64,000 nt of DNA. Origin: Enterobacter kobei (GTDB lineage: Bacteria; Pseudomonadota; Gammaproteobacteria; Enterobacterales; Enterobacteriaceae). Position numbers and translations under genes: made by a program. The stretch covers positions 372,001 through 436,000 of the forward strand of contig NZ_CP017181.1 in the NCBI RefSeq assembly GCF_001729765.1. Reading direction: 5' to 3'. Below the pieces are notes generated by a model that saw only the letters and a list, made by a program, of their open reading frames with translations, was not told where the DNA came from and did no database searches. The stretch's first letter is position 1; every line of letters begins with the position of its first letter. Shown here one piece after another: positions 21,769 through 30,670 of this stretch.

Positions 21769-22734
21769 TCACACTTCTGATGCTGACACAACCCTCGGTT
21801 TTTCCGGCTTCGCTCTCACCGCCATCACCACCCCAACGACCAGCAACACAATCCCACAGGCCGTTAATACAGGCGGTACGCTCTGGCGCATCAGGAAGGT
21901 ATAAAGCAGCCCGGCCAGGGTTTCGAAAACAATCAGCGGCCCCAGGATCACCGTTGGCAGTTTCTGGCTGGCAATGTTCCAGCACAGCGCGCCCACCCAG
22001 GAACACAGCACCGCAATCGCCACCATCAGGGCAACAAATACCCACGGTCTGGGTCCGAAGGGCTGGGCGAAATCGGGCTGTTGATGGCCTAACCAGAGGC
22101 ACGCCCCAACATATCCCAGCAGTGAAACGGGCAACGTAACCAGGGCCTGAGCCGTCGCCCACATCATCGGATGCTTGTCCGGGTTCTCACGCAGCCAGCG
22201 TGCATTGCGCAGGGCATACCATGCCCAACACGCCACGGAAACGAACGCCAGCAGAATGCCGGAGCCGTAACGCCACAGATCAAAGTCCTTCAGCCCATGA
22301 CGCAGCTCGGCAATATTGACGCATATCAGCCCTACGGCGGTACACAACAGCGCAGGCACCATTTTTGGCCACGCCAGTTTGCCATCGCGGTGGCTATAGA
22401 GCAGGTTAGCAAAGATGGGGATGACAACCGGCAGCGTGCCGATAATCATGGTCGAGACCGGGGCCCCGGTGCGTTGAATGGCACTCGCCAGGCAAACGTA
22501 ATAGATGAGGTTGCCCATCATGGTCAGCGCCAGCGCGGTGCGCCAGTCCTGACGGCTAAGCTGACGCAGGCGCGCGCGTCCCAGCCACGCCAGGGGCAGA
22601 GCAATCAGCCCGAGCGCCAGATAACGTCCGGTCGACTGCAGTATTGCCGGGTATTCGGGCACGATCAGCGGGCCAACAAAAATCAGCCCCCACATCATCC
22701 CGGCCAGCAGGGCATACAACACGCCACTAATCAT
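21769..22734 (-). CDS. ytfF: YtfF, DMT-superfamily inner-membrane transporter
   Basis: A 321-residue protein with about ten membrane helices and two EamA-type repeats, starting MISGVLYALLAGMMWGLIF like E. coli YtfF. The substrate is unknown; EamA proteins usually export amino acids, cysteine metabolites or drugs. The adjacent upstream gene on the same strand encodes an AraC-type regulator, absent from this place in E. coli K-12, which suggests inducible control of export here. Confidence 0.93.
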   Translation of the reverse strand: MISGVLYALLAGMMWGLIFVGPLIVPEYPAILQSTGRYLALGLIALPLAWLGRARLRQLSRQDWRTALALTMMGNLIYYVCLASAIQRTGAPVSTMIIGTLPVVIPIFANLLYSHRDGKLAWPKMVPALLCTAVGLICVNIAELRHGLKDFDLWRYGSGILLAFVSVACWAWYALRNARWLRENPDKHPMMWATAQALVTLPVSLLGYVGACLWLGHQQPDFAQPFGPRPWVFVALMVAIAVLCSWVGALCWNIASQKLPTVILGPLIVFETLAGLLYTFLMRQSVPPVLTACGIVLLVVGVVMAVRAKPEKPRVVSASEV

Positions 22735-22809
22735 TTTTCCATCCCTATTGCTTCACGTTGCGCTCAGTGTAGGAGGGGCAAATGCGCGCGTATTGTATGA
22801 GATTGCGCA

Positions 22810-23655
22810 TTAGCGCCGGGTGACCTGCTTCTGGTAGCGCACGGGCGTAATGCCGTAGCGGCGGGTAAATGCCCGGGTCAAATGTGACTGGTCGGTCAGC
22901 CCGGTCGCCGCAGCGACCTCAGCTGCGGGCATGCCGTGGGTGAGGAACGCTTTGGCGCGCCACAGGCGGATAGCCATCAGCATCTGGTGCGGCGTAACGT
23001 GGAAATGGGCTTTGAACTGGCGCTGAAAATGATACGGACTGAGCGAAACGACGTTGGCCAGCTCATCCAGCGTCAGGGAGTGCATATAGTTGTCATGCAG
23101 ATACTCGCGCACACGTTCGAAGCGGTGCGCACCTTCCTGAACCACCGGTGCGTGATGGGCCAGGGGCTGAAAGGTCTCAATCAGATCCAGCAATAATCCT
23201 TTTTGCGCCAGCGGATCGTCCGTATGCCACAGGCCGTAGATGAGCCTGCCGATTTGCTGCGAGCGCTGGGGGTCAAAACGGGTCACCTCGCTGAACCACC
23301 AGTGCCGGAGGCCGGTTACCTCTTCCAGCAGGTCAGGTTCGATGTAAACCATCCGGTAGCGCCAGCCGCCTTCGGTGGCGGATTCCCCGGTGTGGATCTC
23401 GTCCGGGTTCATGGTAACGACGGATTTCTCCGGCGCGAGATGCTGGGTACCGCGATAGCGAAAGCGTTCGGCACCGGTTTCAATCGTGCCGATCCCGAAG
23501 GCTTCATGGGTGTGAGGCTCAAAGGCGTAGCGGGATATATGCGCGTGATAGAGTTCGATGCCCGGCACCTGCGCCAGATGGCGAAAGCGCGCGCTGTCTC
23601 TCTCATCAATGAACTGTTCCGGTACGCCTTGCACGTTGAGCCTCCTCGTGGTCAT
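22810..23655 (-). CDS. AraC-family transcriptional regulator with cupin-type sensor domain
   Basis: 281 residues. An N-terminal AraC-binding cupin (HAHISRYAFEPHTHEAFGIGTIETG) precedes a C-terminal pair of helix-turn-helix motifs (LTLDELANVVSLSPYHFQRQFKAHF and the following MPAAEVAAATGLTDQSHLTRAF). Regulators of this layout commonly control a neighbouring efflux pump, and ytfF follows 75 bases downstream on the same strand. The Met at 23655 is chosen by homology; an in-frame GTG 12 codons upstream is possible. The effector is unknown. Confidence 0.9.
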   Translation of the reverse strand: MTTRRLNVQGVPEQFIDERDSARFRHLAQVPGIELYHAHISRYAFEPHTHEAFGIGTIETGAERFRYRGTQHLAPEKSVVTMNPDEIHTGESATEGGWRYRMVYIEPDLLEEVTGLRHWWFSEVTRFDPQRSQQIGRLIYGLWHTDDPLAQKGLLLDLIETFQPLAHHAPVVQEGAHRFERVREYLHDNYMHSLTLDELANVVSLSPYHFQRQFKAHFHVTPHQMLMAIRLWRAKAFLTHGMPAAEVAAATGLTDQSHLTRAFTRRYGITPVRYQKQVTRR

Positions 23656-23714
23656 CGCTTCATTATCAGAGATGACCCGAGGGGATGCCACAAAAAATAA
23701 CCAATCTGTAACAA

Positions 23715-24563
23715 TTACAGAATGGCTTTAATGCTCTCCGCCAGCGGTGTGGTCGGGCGGCCGATCAGTGTGCTCAGGGTATGGCTGTCGTCAAACAGGC
23801 CGCCTTTGGATGCACCCACGTCGGAGTCCGCGAGCATATCCGCCAGCCCCGCAGGCAGACCCACCCCCTTCAGCGCGGCGGCAAAATCGGCTTCGCTGAG
23901 ATTCTGATAGGTCACCGGCTTCCCGCTCTGTTTGCTGAGTTCAGCCGCCAGCTCGCTCAGCGTCCAGCCGTGGTCGCCAGCCAGTTCATATACCTTGCCA
24001 GCATGACCCTCTTCAGCGATCACTTTGGCGGCGGCGGCGGCGTAGTCTGCACGGGTTGCAGAGGCAATTTTGCCTTCGCCTGCCGCACCTATAAACACGC
24101 CATGCTCAATCGCCGGTGGCGCGCTTGCCAGATAGTTTTCGGTATACCAGCCATTGCGCAGCAGGGTATAAGGAATGCCGGACGCCGCCAGCGCTTTCTC
24201 CGTCTCGACGTGTTCAACGTGCAGGCCCAGCGGGGAGCGATCCGCATGCAGCAGGCTGGTGTAGGCGATGAATTTCACGCCAGCGGCTTTGGCGGCGTTG
24301 ATGACGTTCTGATGTTGGGTTGCACGCTGGCCGACTTCGCTGGAGGAGATCAGCAGCAGCTTATCCACGCCGCTCAGCGCGGCGGTGAAGGCGGCTTCGC
24401 TCGTGTAATCCGCCTGACGAACCACAATTCCCTGCTGGCTTAAGGCGTCGGCTTTCGCCGGGTTACGGACAATGGCGACAATCTTGTTTGCAGGAACCGT
24501 TTTCAGCAGTTCTTCAATAACGTATTGGCCAAGCTGGCCGGTAGCGCCGGTAATCGCAATCAT
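23715..24563 (-). CDS. qorB: QorB (YtfG), NAD(P)H:quinone oxidoreductase 2
   Basis: A 282-residue atypical short-chain dehydrogenase/NmrA-like protein. The nucleotide-binding motif TGATGQLGQ is at residues 5-13 and the fold continues through LLLISSSEVGQR and YTSLLHADRSPLGL. The E. coli enzyme reduces quinones with NADPH. The start MIAITGATG fits the family and has GGAG upstream. It is divergent from ytfH (qorR), its likely regulator, with 84 bases between them. Confidence 0.95.
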   Translation of the reverse strand: MIAITGATGQLGQYVIEELLKTVPANKIVAIVRNPAKADALSQQGIVVRQADYTSEAAFTAALSGVDKLLLISSSEVGQRATQHQNVINAAKAAGVKFIAYTSLLHADRSPLGLHVEHVETEKALAASGIPYTLLRNGWYTENYLASAPPAIEHGVFIGAAGEGKIASATRADYAAAAAKVIAEEGHAGKVYELAGDHGWTLSELAAELSKQSGKPVTYQNLSEADFAAALKGVGLPAGLADMLADSDVGASKGGLFDDSHTLSTLIGRPTTPLAESIKAIL

Positions 24564-24620
24564 GATGAATCTCCTTCGTGTTTGTCTGGTGTTATGGCAC
24601 ACTAGCACCATAGCTAACTT

Positions 24621-24645
24621 TTAGTAAGTACGTACAAAAAGGTAA
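24621..24645. promoter_or_regulatory. Candidate YtfH operator between qorB and ytfH
   Basis: The perfect 8-bp palindrome GTACGTAC (24628-24635) lies within TTAGTAAGTACGTAC, with a further GTAAG at 24642-24646. Its central position in the short divergent gap suits a HxlR-type dimer. Assignment is by position only. Confidence 0.42.
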
Positions 24646-24647
24646 GT

Positions 24648-25034
24648 ATGAAAACAACGATACCGACACTCAGCGAACAAATGCGCGATGGCAACCTCTT
24701 TGCGGAACAGTGTCCTTCCCGGGAGGTGCTCAAACACGTTACCAGCCGCTGGGGCGTGCTGATTCTGCTGGCCCTGCGTCAGGGAACGCATCGCTTCAGC
24801 GATCTGCGCCGCAAAATGGGCGGGGTAAGCGAAAAGATGCTGTCCCAGTCGCTTCAGGCGCTGGAGCAGGACGGGTTTGTCGATCGCGTGTCATATCCGG
24901 TTGTGCCGCCGCACGTAGAGTATAGCCTGACGCCGATGGGGATTGAGGTCAGTGAGAAAGTGGCTGCGCTGGCGGACTGGATTGAGGTGAATACGCCGAA
25001 GGTGATGGCAAACCGGGACGATCGGGCGGCGTGA
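24648..25034 (+). CDS. ytfH: YtfH (QorR), HxlR-family transcriptional regulator
   Basis: 128 residues with a single winged helix-turn-helix of the HxlR/MarR-like type. CPSREVLKHVTSRWGVLILLAL begins the domain at about residue 22; its cysteine (C22) is the kind of conserved N-terminal Cys that lets such regulators sense electrophiles or quinones. FSDLRRKMGGVSEKMLSQSLQALE forms the recognition helix. It probably represses divergent qorB and itself. A BIME follows the stop. Confidence 0.93.
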   Translation: MKTTIPTLSEQMRDGNLFAEQCPSREVLKHVTSRWGVLILLALRQGTHRFSDLRRKMGGVSEKMLSQSLQALEQDGFVDRVSYPVVPPHVEYSLTPMGIEVSEKVAALADWIEVNTPKVMANRDDRAA

Positions 25035-25036
25035 CA

Positions 25037-25108
25037 TGCCGGGTGGCGGCTTCGCCTTACCCGGCCTACCCGATCTCGTAGGTCGGGTAAGCGAAGCGCC
25101 ACCCGACA
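25037..25108. repeat. BIME between ytfH and cpdB
   Basis: Inverted REP-type units TGCCGGGTGGCGGC... and ...GCGCCACCCGACA flank a short loop with CCCGGCCTAC and GTAGGTCGGG. It fills the whole gap between the convergent genes, only 3 bases from each stop. Confidence 0.88.
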
Positions 25109-25111
25109 CAA

Positions 25112-27061
25112 TCACCGCGACTTGCTTAGGTCTACCTGATAAATCGCGAAGCCAATATCATCGGTCGCCACCTTCTTCATCGGATACTGCGCCTTATCCT
25201 TAATGAACGCGGCGGCCTTATCGGACGGTGACGTTTCAAAGCGGATATCCAGTTTCGTATCGCTGTGGATCGGTGCCAGGCGCCAGTTGTTATCCACGGC
25301 CGGGTGAATTTCGCCCGCCTTCTTCGACTCAGCACTGATCCACGCTGCCAGTACCGAGCGGTTTTCGTCCGGTGAAGCAAAGGCGATGTGGTTATCTCCC
25401 GTACCGGCAAACTTACCGCCATAGGCGCGGTAGTTATTGGTTACCACCAGGAAGGTGGCATTCGGATCGATCGTCTTACCGTTGAAGGTCAGGTTTTTGA
25501 TGCGCTCGGCCTGCGGGTTAATGGCCTGGCACTCGCCGTCATATTTTGCGGGTTGGGTAACGTCAATCTGATAATTCACGCCATCGATCACGTCAAAGTT
25601 ATAGGTTCGGAAGCCATCCCAGTTAATCAGCGACTGCGGTTTACTGCTCTTCGGATCGATCTGGTTAAACTGTCCGGCAGAGCACTCCAGCCATTCCTTC
25701 ACTTCTTTACCCGTCGCTTTCACCACCACCAGCGTGTTCGGATAGAGATAGAGATCGGCGGCGTTACGGAACGTCAGCTGGCCTTTCTCAACTTCGACAT
25801 AGCTTGCCGGGTCGTTCTTACGCCCGCCAACTTTGAATGGCGCAGCGGCAGACAGCACCGGCAGTTTTGCCAGATCCGGATCGCCCTGAACAAAGTGTTC
25901 GGCATAGGCCTTCTGCGCCATGTTGACGACCTGAACGGTTGGGTCATCCTGCACCAGCGCCAGGAAGCTATACATATTATCGGCGGATTGGCCGATCGGC
26001 TTGCTGACGAATTCGCGGGTGGCGTCGTGATCGTGCTTCAGCACGTCGACCAGTTTTTTATCTTCAGCGGCCAGTGATTTTTTAGCCGCAGCGTCGTAAA
26101 TCGGACGCGCCTCTGCTTTTGACTGAGTGACCTTCCAGCTGCCGCCGTCGTTATTGAGTACCAGATCCACCACCCCAAGGTGGTCGCCCCACATGCCCGG
26201 CATCACCGACGGCACGCCATTGAGCGTCCCTTTCTCGATGTCTGCGCCCTTAATGCTGGCAAAGTCCTTACCCGGGAAGACCGCGTGGGCGTGGCCGAAC
26301 AGGATCGCATCGACGCCCGGGACTTCACTCAGATAATAAACGGAGTTTTCCGCCATGGCCTGATACGGGTCGGCGGAGAGTCCCGAGTGCGCAACCACCA
26401 CCACCAGATCGGCCCCTTTTTCGCGCATTTCCGGCACGTATTTGCGCGCAGTTTCGGTAATATCGTTAACGGTCACTTTACCGTCGAGGTTGGCTTTATC
26501 CCAGGTCATGATTTGCGGCGGCACGAAGCCGATATAGCCGATTTTAAGCGTCTGTTTTTTACCGTCCTGATCGACAACCTCGGTCTCTTTAATCAGATAG
26601 GGGGTAAAGAGCGGCTTCTGCGTCTTAACGTCGATGATGTTGGCGTTAACGTAGGGGAATTTTGCGCCAGCCAGCGCATCGTGCAGGTACTTCAGGCCGT
26701 AGTTAAATTCGTGGTTGCCCAGGTTGCCGACGGCATAATCCAGCGTATTCATCGCCTTATAAACGGGATGGATCTCGCCTTTCTTTAGACCCTTCGCGGC
26801 CATGTAATCCCCGAGTGGACTACCCTGAATAAGATCGCCGTTGTCCACCAGCACGCTATTTTTCACTTCACCCCGCGCGGCATCGATCAAACTTGCCGTG
26901 CGGACCAGACCGAATTTTTCGGTAGGGGTATCTTTGTAGTAATCGAAGTCCATTATGTTGCTGTGCAGATCGGTCGTTTCCAGAATACGCAGATCTACCG
27001 TCGCCGCCTGCACGCTCGCTGCAATCAGCGTCGCCAGAAGCGTTGCACTAAACTTAATCAT
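25112..27061 (-). CDS. cpdB: CpdB, periplasmic 2',3'-cyclic-nucleotide 2'-phosphodiesterase / 3'-nucleotidase
   Basis: 649 residues, close to E. coli CpdB (647). A signal peptide ([19 protein letters not shown]) is followed by a calcineurin-type metallophosphoesterase domain with [26 protein letters not shown] and [10 protein letters not shown] supplying metal ligands. The C-terminal 5'-nucleotidase domain carries [12 protein letters not shown] for the base. It lets cells use cyclic and 3' nucleotides from outside. The longer open frame adds 38 codons with no family match; the chosen ATG has AAGGA upstream. Divergent from cysQ. Confidence 0.97.
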   Translation of the reverse strand: MIKFSATLLATLIAASVQAATVDLRILETTDLHSNIMDFDYYKDTPTEKFGLVRTASLIDAARGEVKNSVLVDNGDLIQGSPLGDYMAAKGLKKGEIHPVYKAMNTLDYAVGNLGNHEFNYGLKYLHDALAGAKFPYVNANIIDVKTQKPLFTPYLIKETEVVDQDGKKQTLKIGYIGFVPPQIMTWDKANLDGKVTVNDITETARKYVPEMREKGADLVVVVAHSGLSADPYQAMAENSVYYLSEVPGVDAILFGHAHAVFPGKDFASIKGADIEKGTLNGVPSVMPGMWGDHLGVVDLVLNNDGGSWKVTQSKAEARPIYDAAAKKSLAAEDKKLVDVLKHDHDATREFVSKPIGQSADNMYSFLALVQDDPTVQVVNMAQKAYAEHFVQGDPDLAKLPVLSAAAPFKVGGRKNDPASYVEVEKGQLTFRNAADLYLYPNTLVVVKATGKEVKEWLECSAGQFNQIDPKSSKPQSLINWDGFRTYNFDVIDGVNYQIDVTQPAKYDGECQAINPQAERIKNLTFNGKTIDPNATFLVVTNNYRAYGGKFAGTGDNHIAFASPDENRSVLAAWISAESKKAGEIHPAVDNNWRLAPIHSDTKLDIRFETSPSDKAAAFIKDKAQYPMKKVATDDIGFAIYQVDLSKSR

Positions 27062-27251
27062 CAGAGGAGTCCTTTTTTCGATCCATGCCACAAAAGAGTA
27101 TGTATCTATAGCGTGTTGCTTACAGAAATGTGAATCCTGACAGAAAAAAGCGTACTGAAACCGGAATTGCTTCACAGATAGCGGAATTGTTCACATTACG
27201 ATATAACTAAAACAATGAGTTAACCTCACTGCGTTAACAAAGAGGTGGAGA

Positions 27252-27992
27252 ATGCTAGATAAAATTTGTCAACTCGCACGGGATGCGGGGGATGCCATCA
27301 TGCAAGTGTATGACGGTGCAAAACCGATGGAGGTCGTCAGTAAAGCGGACGACTCCCCGGTCACGGCGGCGGATATCGCTGCGCATAAGGTCATTATGAA
27401 CGGTTTACAGGCGCTGACGCCGGACATCCCCGTTCTGTCTGAAGAAGCGCCGCAGAGCTGGGATGAACGCCAGCACTGGCAGCGCTACTGGCTGGTCGAT
27501 CCGCTGGACGGTACCAAAGAGTTCATCAAGCGCAACGGGGAGTTCACCGTTAATATCGCCCTGATTGAAAAGGGAAAGGCGGTGCTCGGCGTGGTTTACG
27601 CCCCGGTGATGAAGGTGATGTACAGCGCGGCGGAAGGTAAAGCCTGGAAGGAGGAGTGCGGCGTTCGTAAGCAGATCCAGGTGCGCGATGCGCGCCCACC
27701 GCTGGTGGTGATTAGCCGCTCGCACAGCGACAGTGAACTGCAGGAGTACCTGCAGCAGCTGGGGGAACACCAGACGACGTCGATTGGTTCATCGCTGAAA
27801 TTCTGCCTGGTGGCGGAAGGACAGGCGCAGCTTTATCCGCGCTTTGGGCCGACTAACGTCTGGGATACGGCGGCAGGGCACGCGGTTGCTGCGGCCGCCG
27901 GGGCGCATGTTCATGACTGGCAGGGCAAGCCGCTGGACTATACCCCGCGTGAATCCTTCCTCAACCCCGGCTTCCGCGTCTCGATTTATTGA
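27252..27992 (+). CDS. cysQ: CysQ, 3'(2'),5'-bisphosphate nucleotidase
   Basis: A 246-residue inositol-monophosphatase-fold enzyme that removes the 3' phosphate from PAP/PAPS, recycling by-products of sulfate assimilation. Metal motifs are LSEEAPQSW (about 62-70), DPLDGTKEF (D83, D86) and [10 protein letters not shown]. It is membrane-associated in E. coli. AGAGGTGGAGA precedes the ATG. Its last 7 bases overlap the end of convergent ytfJ. Confidence 0.97.
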   Translation: MLDKICQLARDAGDAIMQVYDGAKPMEVVSKADDSPVTAADIAAHKVIMNGLQALTPDIPVLSEEAPQSWDERQHWQRYWLVDPLDGTKEFIKRNGEFTVNIALIEKGKAVLGVVYAPVMKVMYSAAEGKAWKEECGVRKQIQVRDARPPLVVISRSHSDSELQEYLQQLGEHQTTSIGSSLKFCLVAEGQAQLYPRFGPTNVWDTAAGHAVAAAAGAHVHDWQGKPLDYTPRESFLNPGFRVSIY

Positions 27993-28543
27993 GCCAACAG
28001 CTTGTGCAGCAGGGCGACGACCTGCTGCACCTCTTCCTGGGTCAACGCGCCGTCTTTCACCCACTGGACGCGACCTTCCTTATCCAGCACGATAATCGCG
28101 GAACTCTCTTCCTCCAGCTGCCAGGCCTTACGGGTGACTCCGTTGCTGTCGACGATAAACTGCGACCACGGATAGAGCTTCTTATTACTCTCAAGGCTTG
28201 AACGCACAAACATCCCGGAGCCGGGAATCGCGTCATCGGTGTTCACAATCGTGGTGGTCTGGTAGCGATCGTGCGGGAATTTTGCGGCCTTGATCGCTTC
28301 CACCAGGTTGGCATTTTTCTCTTTTGCAGATGTACGACCGGCAATATGTTGTACAACTCTCACTTTGCCTGCGAGCTGCGCGCTATTCCAGGCTTTATAG
28401 CTAAACTTATCATTGTCGAGAATCAATTCTCCCCGGTCAGCAATGCCGACTGGCGGGACACGTTGTCCTTTTTCAATGTTGTGAGCGCAAGCCCACAGGG
28501 GCAGCAGCAGACAAGCTGCTGCAAGGATGTTACGTAGGGTCAT
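27986..28543 (-). CDS. ytfJ: YtfJ, periplasmic thioredoxin-fold protein
   Basis: 185 residues with a signal peptide ([22 protein letters not shown]). The body matches the YtfJ/HI0045 family, which has a thioredoxin-like fold but no CXXC pair; none is seen here. Its biochemical role is unknown. It converges on cysQ with a 7-base overlap, and its upstream gap is shared with divergent ytfK. Confidence 0.92.
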   Translation of the reverse strand: MTLRNILAAACLLLPLWACAHNIEKGQRVPPVGIADRGELILDNDKFSYKAWNSAQLAGKVRVVQHIAGRTSAKEKNANLVEAIKAAKFPHDRYQTTTIVNTDDAIPGSGMFVRSSLESNKKLYPWSQFIVDSNGVTRKAWQLEEESSAIIVLDKEGRVQWVKDGALTQEEVQQVVALLHKLLAQ

Positions 28544-28867
28544 GGCGTTTCCTTATTGTTTGCAGGTGATCCGACCACTTGGTCTTACGCTTTTAATCAT
28601 AAGTGCGATCAATGTGGTTTTCCCGCAATCCCAATGCCAGTTTGCGGGTGAACGCACATATCCATGAAAAAACGACGGCTTATACTGCTCTCAGTCACGC
28701 TTTGCAAAGATTATTCTGAATAATTGTAATCAAACGGTAAATAAACTTATGCACACTGGGTAACACCGTAGTTCTGGTCTATAGTCATTGGGCATCAAAA
28801 TTTGCGCTCAGGACAGTCGGGCCGATTGTGGCACCGCAAGAGCGTATGATTCGCAGGAGATACAAGA
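28544..28867. other. ytfJ-ytfK divergent control region
   Basis: A 324-base gap without a gene. One stem-loop is visible: CCCGCAA (28622-28628) and TTGCGGG (28642-28648). In E. coli ytfK responds to phosphate starvation, but I could not identify a convincing Pho box here. No other feature stands out. Confidence 0.4.
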
Positions 28868-29074
28868 ATGAAAATTTTCCAACGCTACAACCCGCTTCAA
28901 GTGGCGAAGTACGTGAAGATCCTGTTCCGTGGACGGTTGTACATCAAGGATGTTGGCGCTTTTGAATTTGATAAGGGCAAGATCCTTATCCCAAAAGTGA
29001 AGGACAAACAGCACCTGTCTGTGATGTCCGAAGTCAACCGTCAGGTTATGCGTCTGCAAACTGAGATGGCTTAA
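28868..29074 (+). CDS. ytfK: YtfK, small SpoT-stimulating stringent-response protein
   Basis: A 68-residue basic cytoplasmic protein, [20 protein letters not shown] to [10 protein letters not shown], essentially E. coli YtfK. The E. coli protein binds SpoT and shifts it toward (p)ppGpp synthesis under phosphate and fatty-acid starvation. AGGAGA lies before the ATG. It is followed by a hairpin shared with convergent ytfL. Confidence 0.95.
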   Translation: MKIFQRYNPLQVAKYVKILFRGRLYIKDVGAFEFDKGKILIPKVKDKQHLSVMSEVNRQVMRLQTEMA

Positions 29075-29101
29075 CCAACGTGCTATGCAGTAGTTAAAAA
29101 G

Positions 29102-29122
29102 ACGGCTCCCAATGGGAGCCGT
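29102..29122. terminator. Hairpin between ytfK and ytfL, acting mainly for ytfL
   Basis: ACGGCTCCC-AAT-GGGAGCCGT is a perfect 9-bp stem. On the minus strand it is followed by CTTTTTAAC, giving an intrinsic terminator for ytfL; on the plus strand the U run is poor. Confidence 0.8.
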
Positions 29123-29137
29123 TGATGTATATGGGTC

Positions 29138-30475
29138 TTACGCCGACACTTTCTCTTCTGCGTCAGGCATCCGCGGCACCAGCACGGTCGGTTTGTTGTC
29201 GATGCGCGTCACCAGCAGCTGGTCGATGCGGTAGTTATCAATGTCCACCACCTCAAACTTGTAGCCGGAGAACTTCACCGAATCGGTACGTTTCGGGATT
29301 TTGCGCAGCATAAACATCATAAAGCCGCCGATGGTTTCGTAATTACCGGACTGCGGGAACTCGTCGATGTCCAGCACGCGCATGACGTCTTCAATCGGTG
29401 TACCGCCATCAATCAGCCACGAGTTATCGTCACGCTGAACAATCTGCTCCTCCAGCCCCTGGCCCACCAGGTCGCCCATCAGCGTGGTCATCACGTCGTT
29501 CAGCGTAATGATCCCCACCACCAGCGCGTATTCGTTCATGATGACGGCGAAGTCTTCCCCGGCGGTTTTGAAACTTTCCAGCGCTTCCGAGAGCGTCAGG
29601 GTGTCTGGCACGATCAGGGTGTTGCGGATCTGCACGCCGCTGTTGAGCGCCAGGCTCTGGTTTGCCAGCACGCGGTTGAGCAGGTCTTTGGAGTCGACGT
29701 AACCGATGATGTGGTCGATATCTTCATTACAGACCAGGAACTTAGAGTGCGGATGCTGTGCCACTTTGTTCTTCAGGCTCTGCTCATCCTCATGCAAATC
29801 GAACCAGATAATGCTTTCACGGCCCGTCATGGAAGAGGGCACGGTACGGGATTCCAGTTCGAATACGTTCTCAATGAGTTCGTGTTCCTGCTTACGCAGC
29901 ACCCCGGCCAGCGCGCCAGCTTCCACCACCGCATAGATGTCGTCAGAGGTGATGTCGTCTTTACGCACCATGGGCAGCTTGAAGATGCGGAAAATCACGT
30001 TTGCCAGGCCGTTGAAGAACCATACCAGCGGACGGAACACGAACAGGCAGAAGCGCATCGGGTTGATGATACGCAAAGCCACAGCTTCTGGCGCAATCAT
30101 ACCGATGCGTTTCGGGGTCAGGTCAGCGAAGAGGATGAACATGCCGGTAACCAGCGTGAAGGAGAGAATAAAGCTCAACTGCTCGGCCAGTTCGGCGGAC
30201 ATGTACTGCACAAACAGGCTGTAAAACGCCGGCGAAAACGCTGCATCGCCCACGATACCGCCGAGAATGGCGACCGCGTTCAGGCCAATCTGCACCACGG
30301 TGAAGAAGGTGCCGGGGTTCTCCTGCATTTTGAGAATGCGGGAGGCGTTGATGTTGCCTTCATCAGCAAGCAGCTTCAGTTTGATTTTACGGGAGGCGGC
30401 CAGCGAAATCTCCGATATCGAGAAAAATGCACTGACGGCAATCAGAAAAAGTATTACTAAAATACTGTTTAACAT
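29138..30475 (-). CDS. paeA: YtfL/PaeA, cadaverine and putrescine exporter (CorC/HlyC-type)
   Basis: 445 residues. A DUF21 (CNNM) membrane domain with four helices (1 to about 190) is followed by a pair of CBS domains and a C-terminal CorC/HlyC domain (residues about 345-445, GGFMMFMLRKIPKRTDSVKF). Salmonella and E. coli PaeA (formerly YtfL) exports cadaverine and putrescine and protects stationary-phase cells. The 195-base upstream region holds no recognised riboswitch. Confidence 0.93.
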   Translation of the reverse strand: MLNSILVILFLIAVSAFFSISEISLAASRKIKLKLLADEGNINASRILKMQENPGTFFTVVQIGLNAVAILGGIVGDAAFSPAFYSLFVQYMSAELAEQLSFILSFTLVTGMFILFADLTPKRIGMIAPEAVALRIINPMRFCLFVFRPLVWFFNGLANVIFRIFKLPMVRKDDITSDDIYAVVEAGALAGVLRKQEHELIENVFELESRTVPSSMTGRESIIWFDLHEDEQSLKNKVAQHPHSKFLVCNEDIDHIIGYVDSKDLLNRVLANQSLALNSGVQIRNTLIVPDTLTLSEALESFKTAGEDFAVIMNEYALVVGIITLNDVMTTLMGDLVGQGLEEQIVQRDDNSWLIDGGTPIEDVMRVLDIDEFPQSGNYETIGGFMMFMLRKIPKRTDSVKFSGYKFEVVDIDNYRIDQLLVTRIDNKPTVLVPRMPDAEEKVSA

Positions 30476-30630
30476 AGTTTATCCGGCTTCTCGCCAGATC
30501 CTCAGAAGGGGAATTGATACCATTTGTGTGAAAACACGTAGAACGTCAGCCCGTAGCGTTGAGCTGATTATTTCAGCGGGTAGTATAGCGTAAAGAGATG
30601 TAAATCTGCCAGAGGTCACATTTTGGCATA

Positions 30631-30665
30631 AAAACAGACCGGACAGTGGAGTGCTGCCCGGTCTG
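30631..30665 (-). terminator. Terminator of the accessory sugar operon
   Basis: CAGACCGG-A-CAG / CTG-C-CCGGTCTG forms a stem with one mismatch and a 7-base loop. On the minus strand it is followed by TTTTTATG. It begins 6 bases past the stop of the symporter gene and so ends the five-gene minus-strand operon. Confidence 0.82.
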
Positions 30666-30670
30666 CGCGG

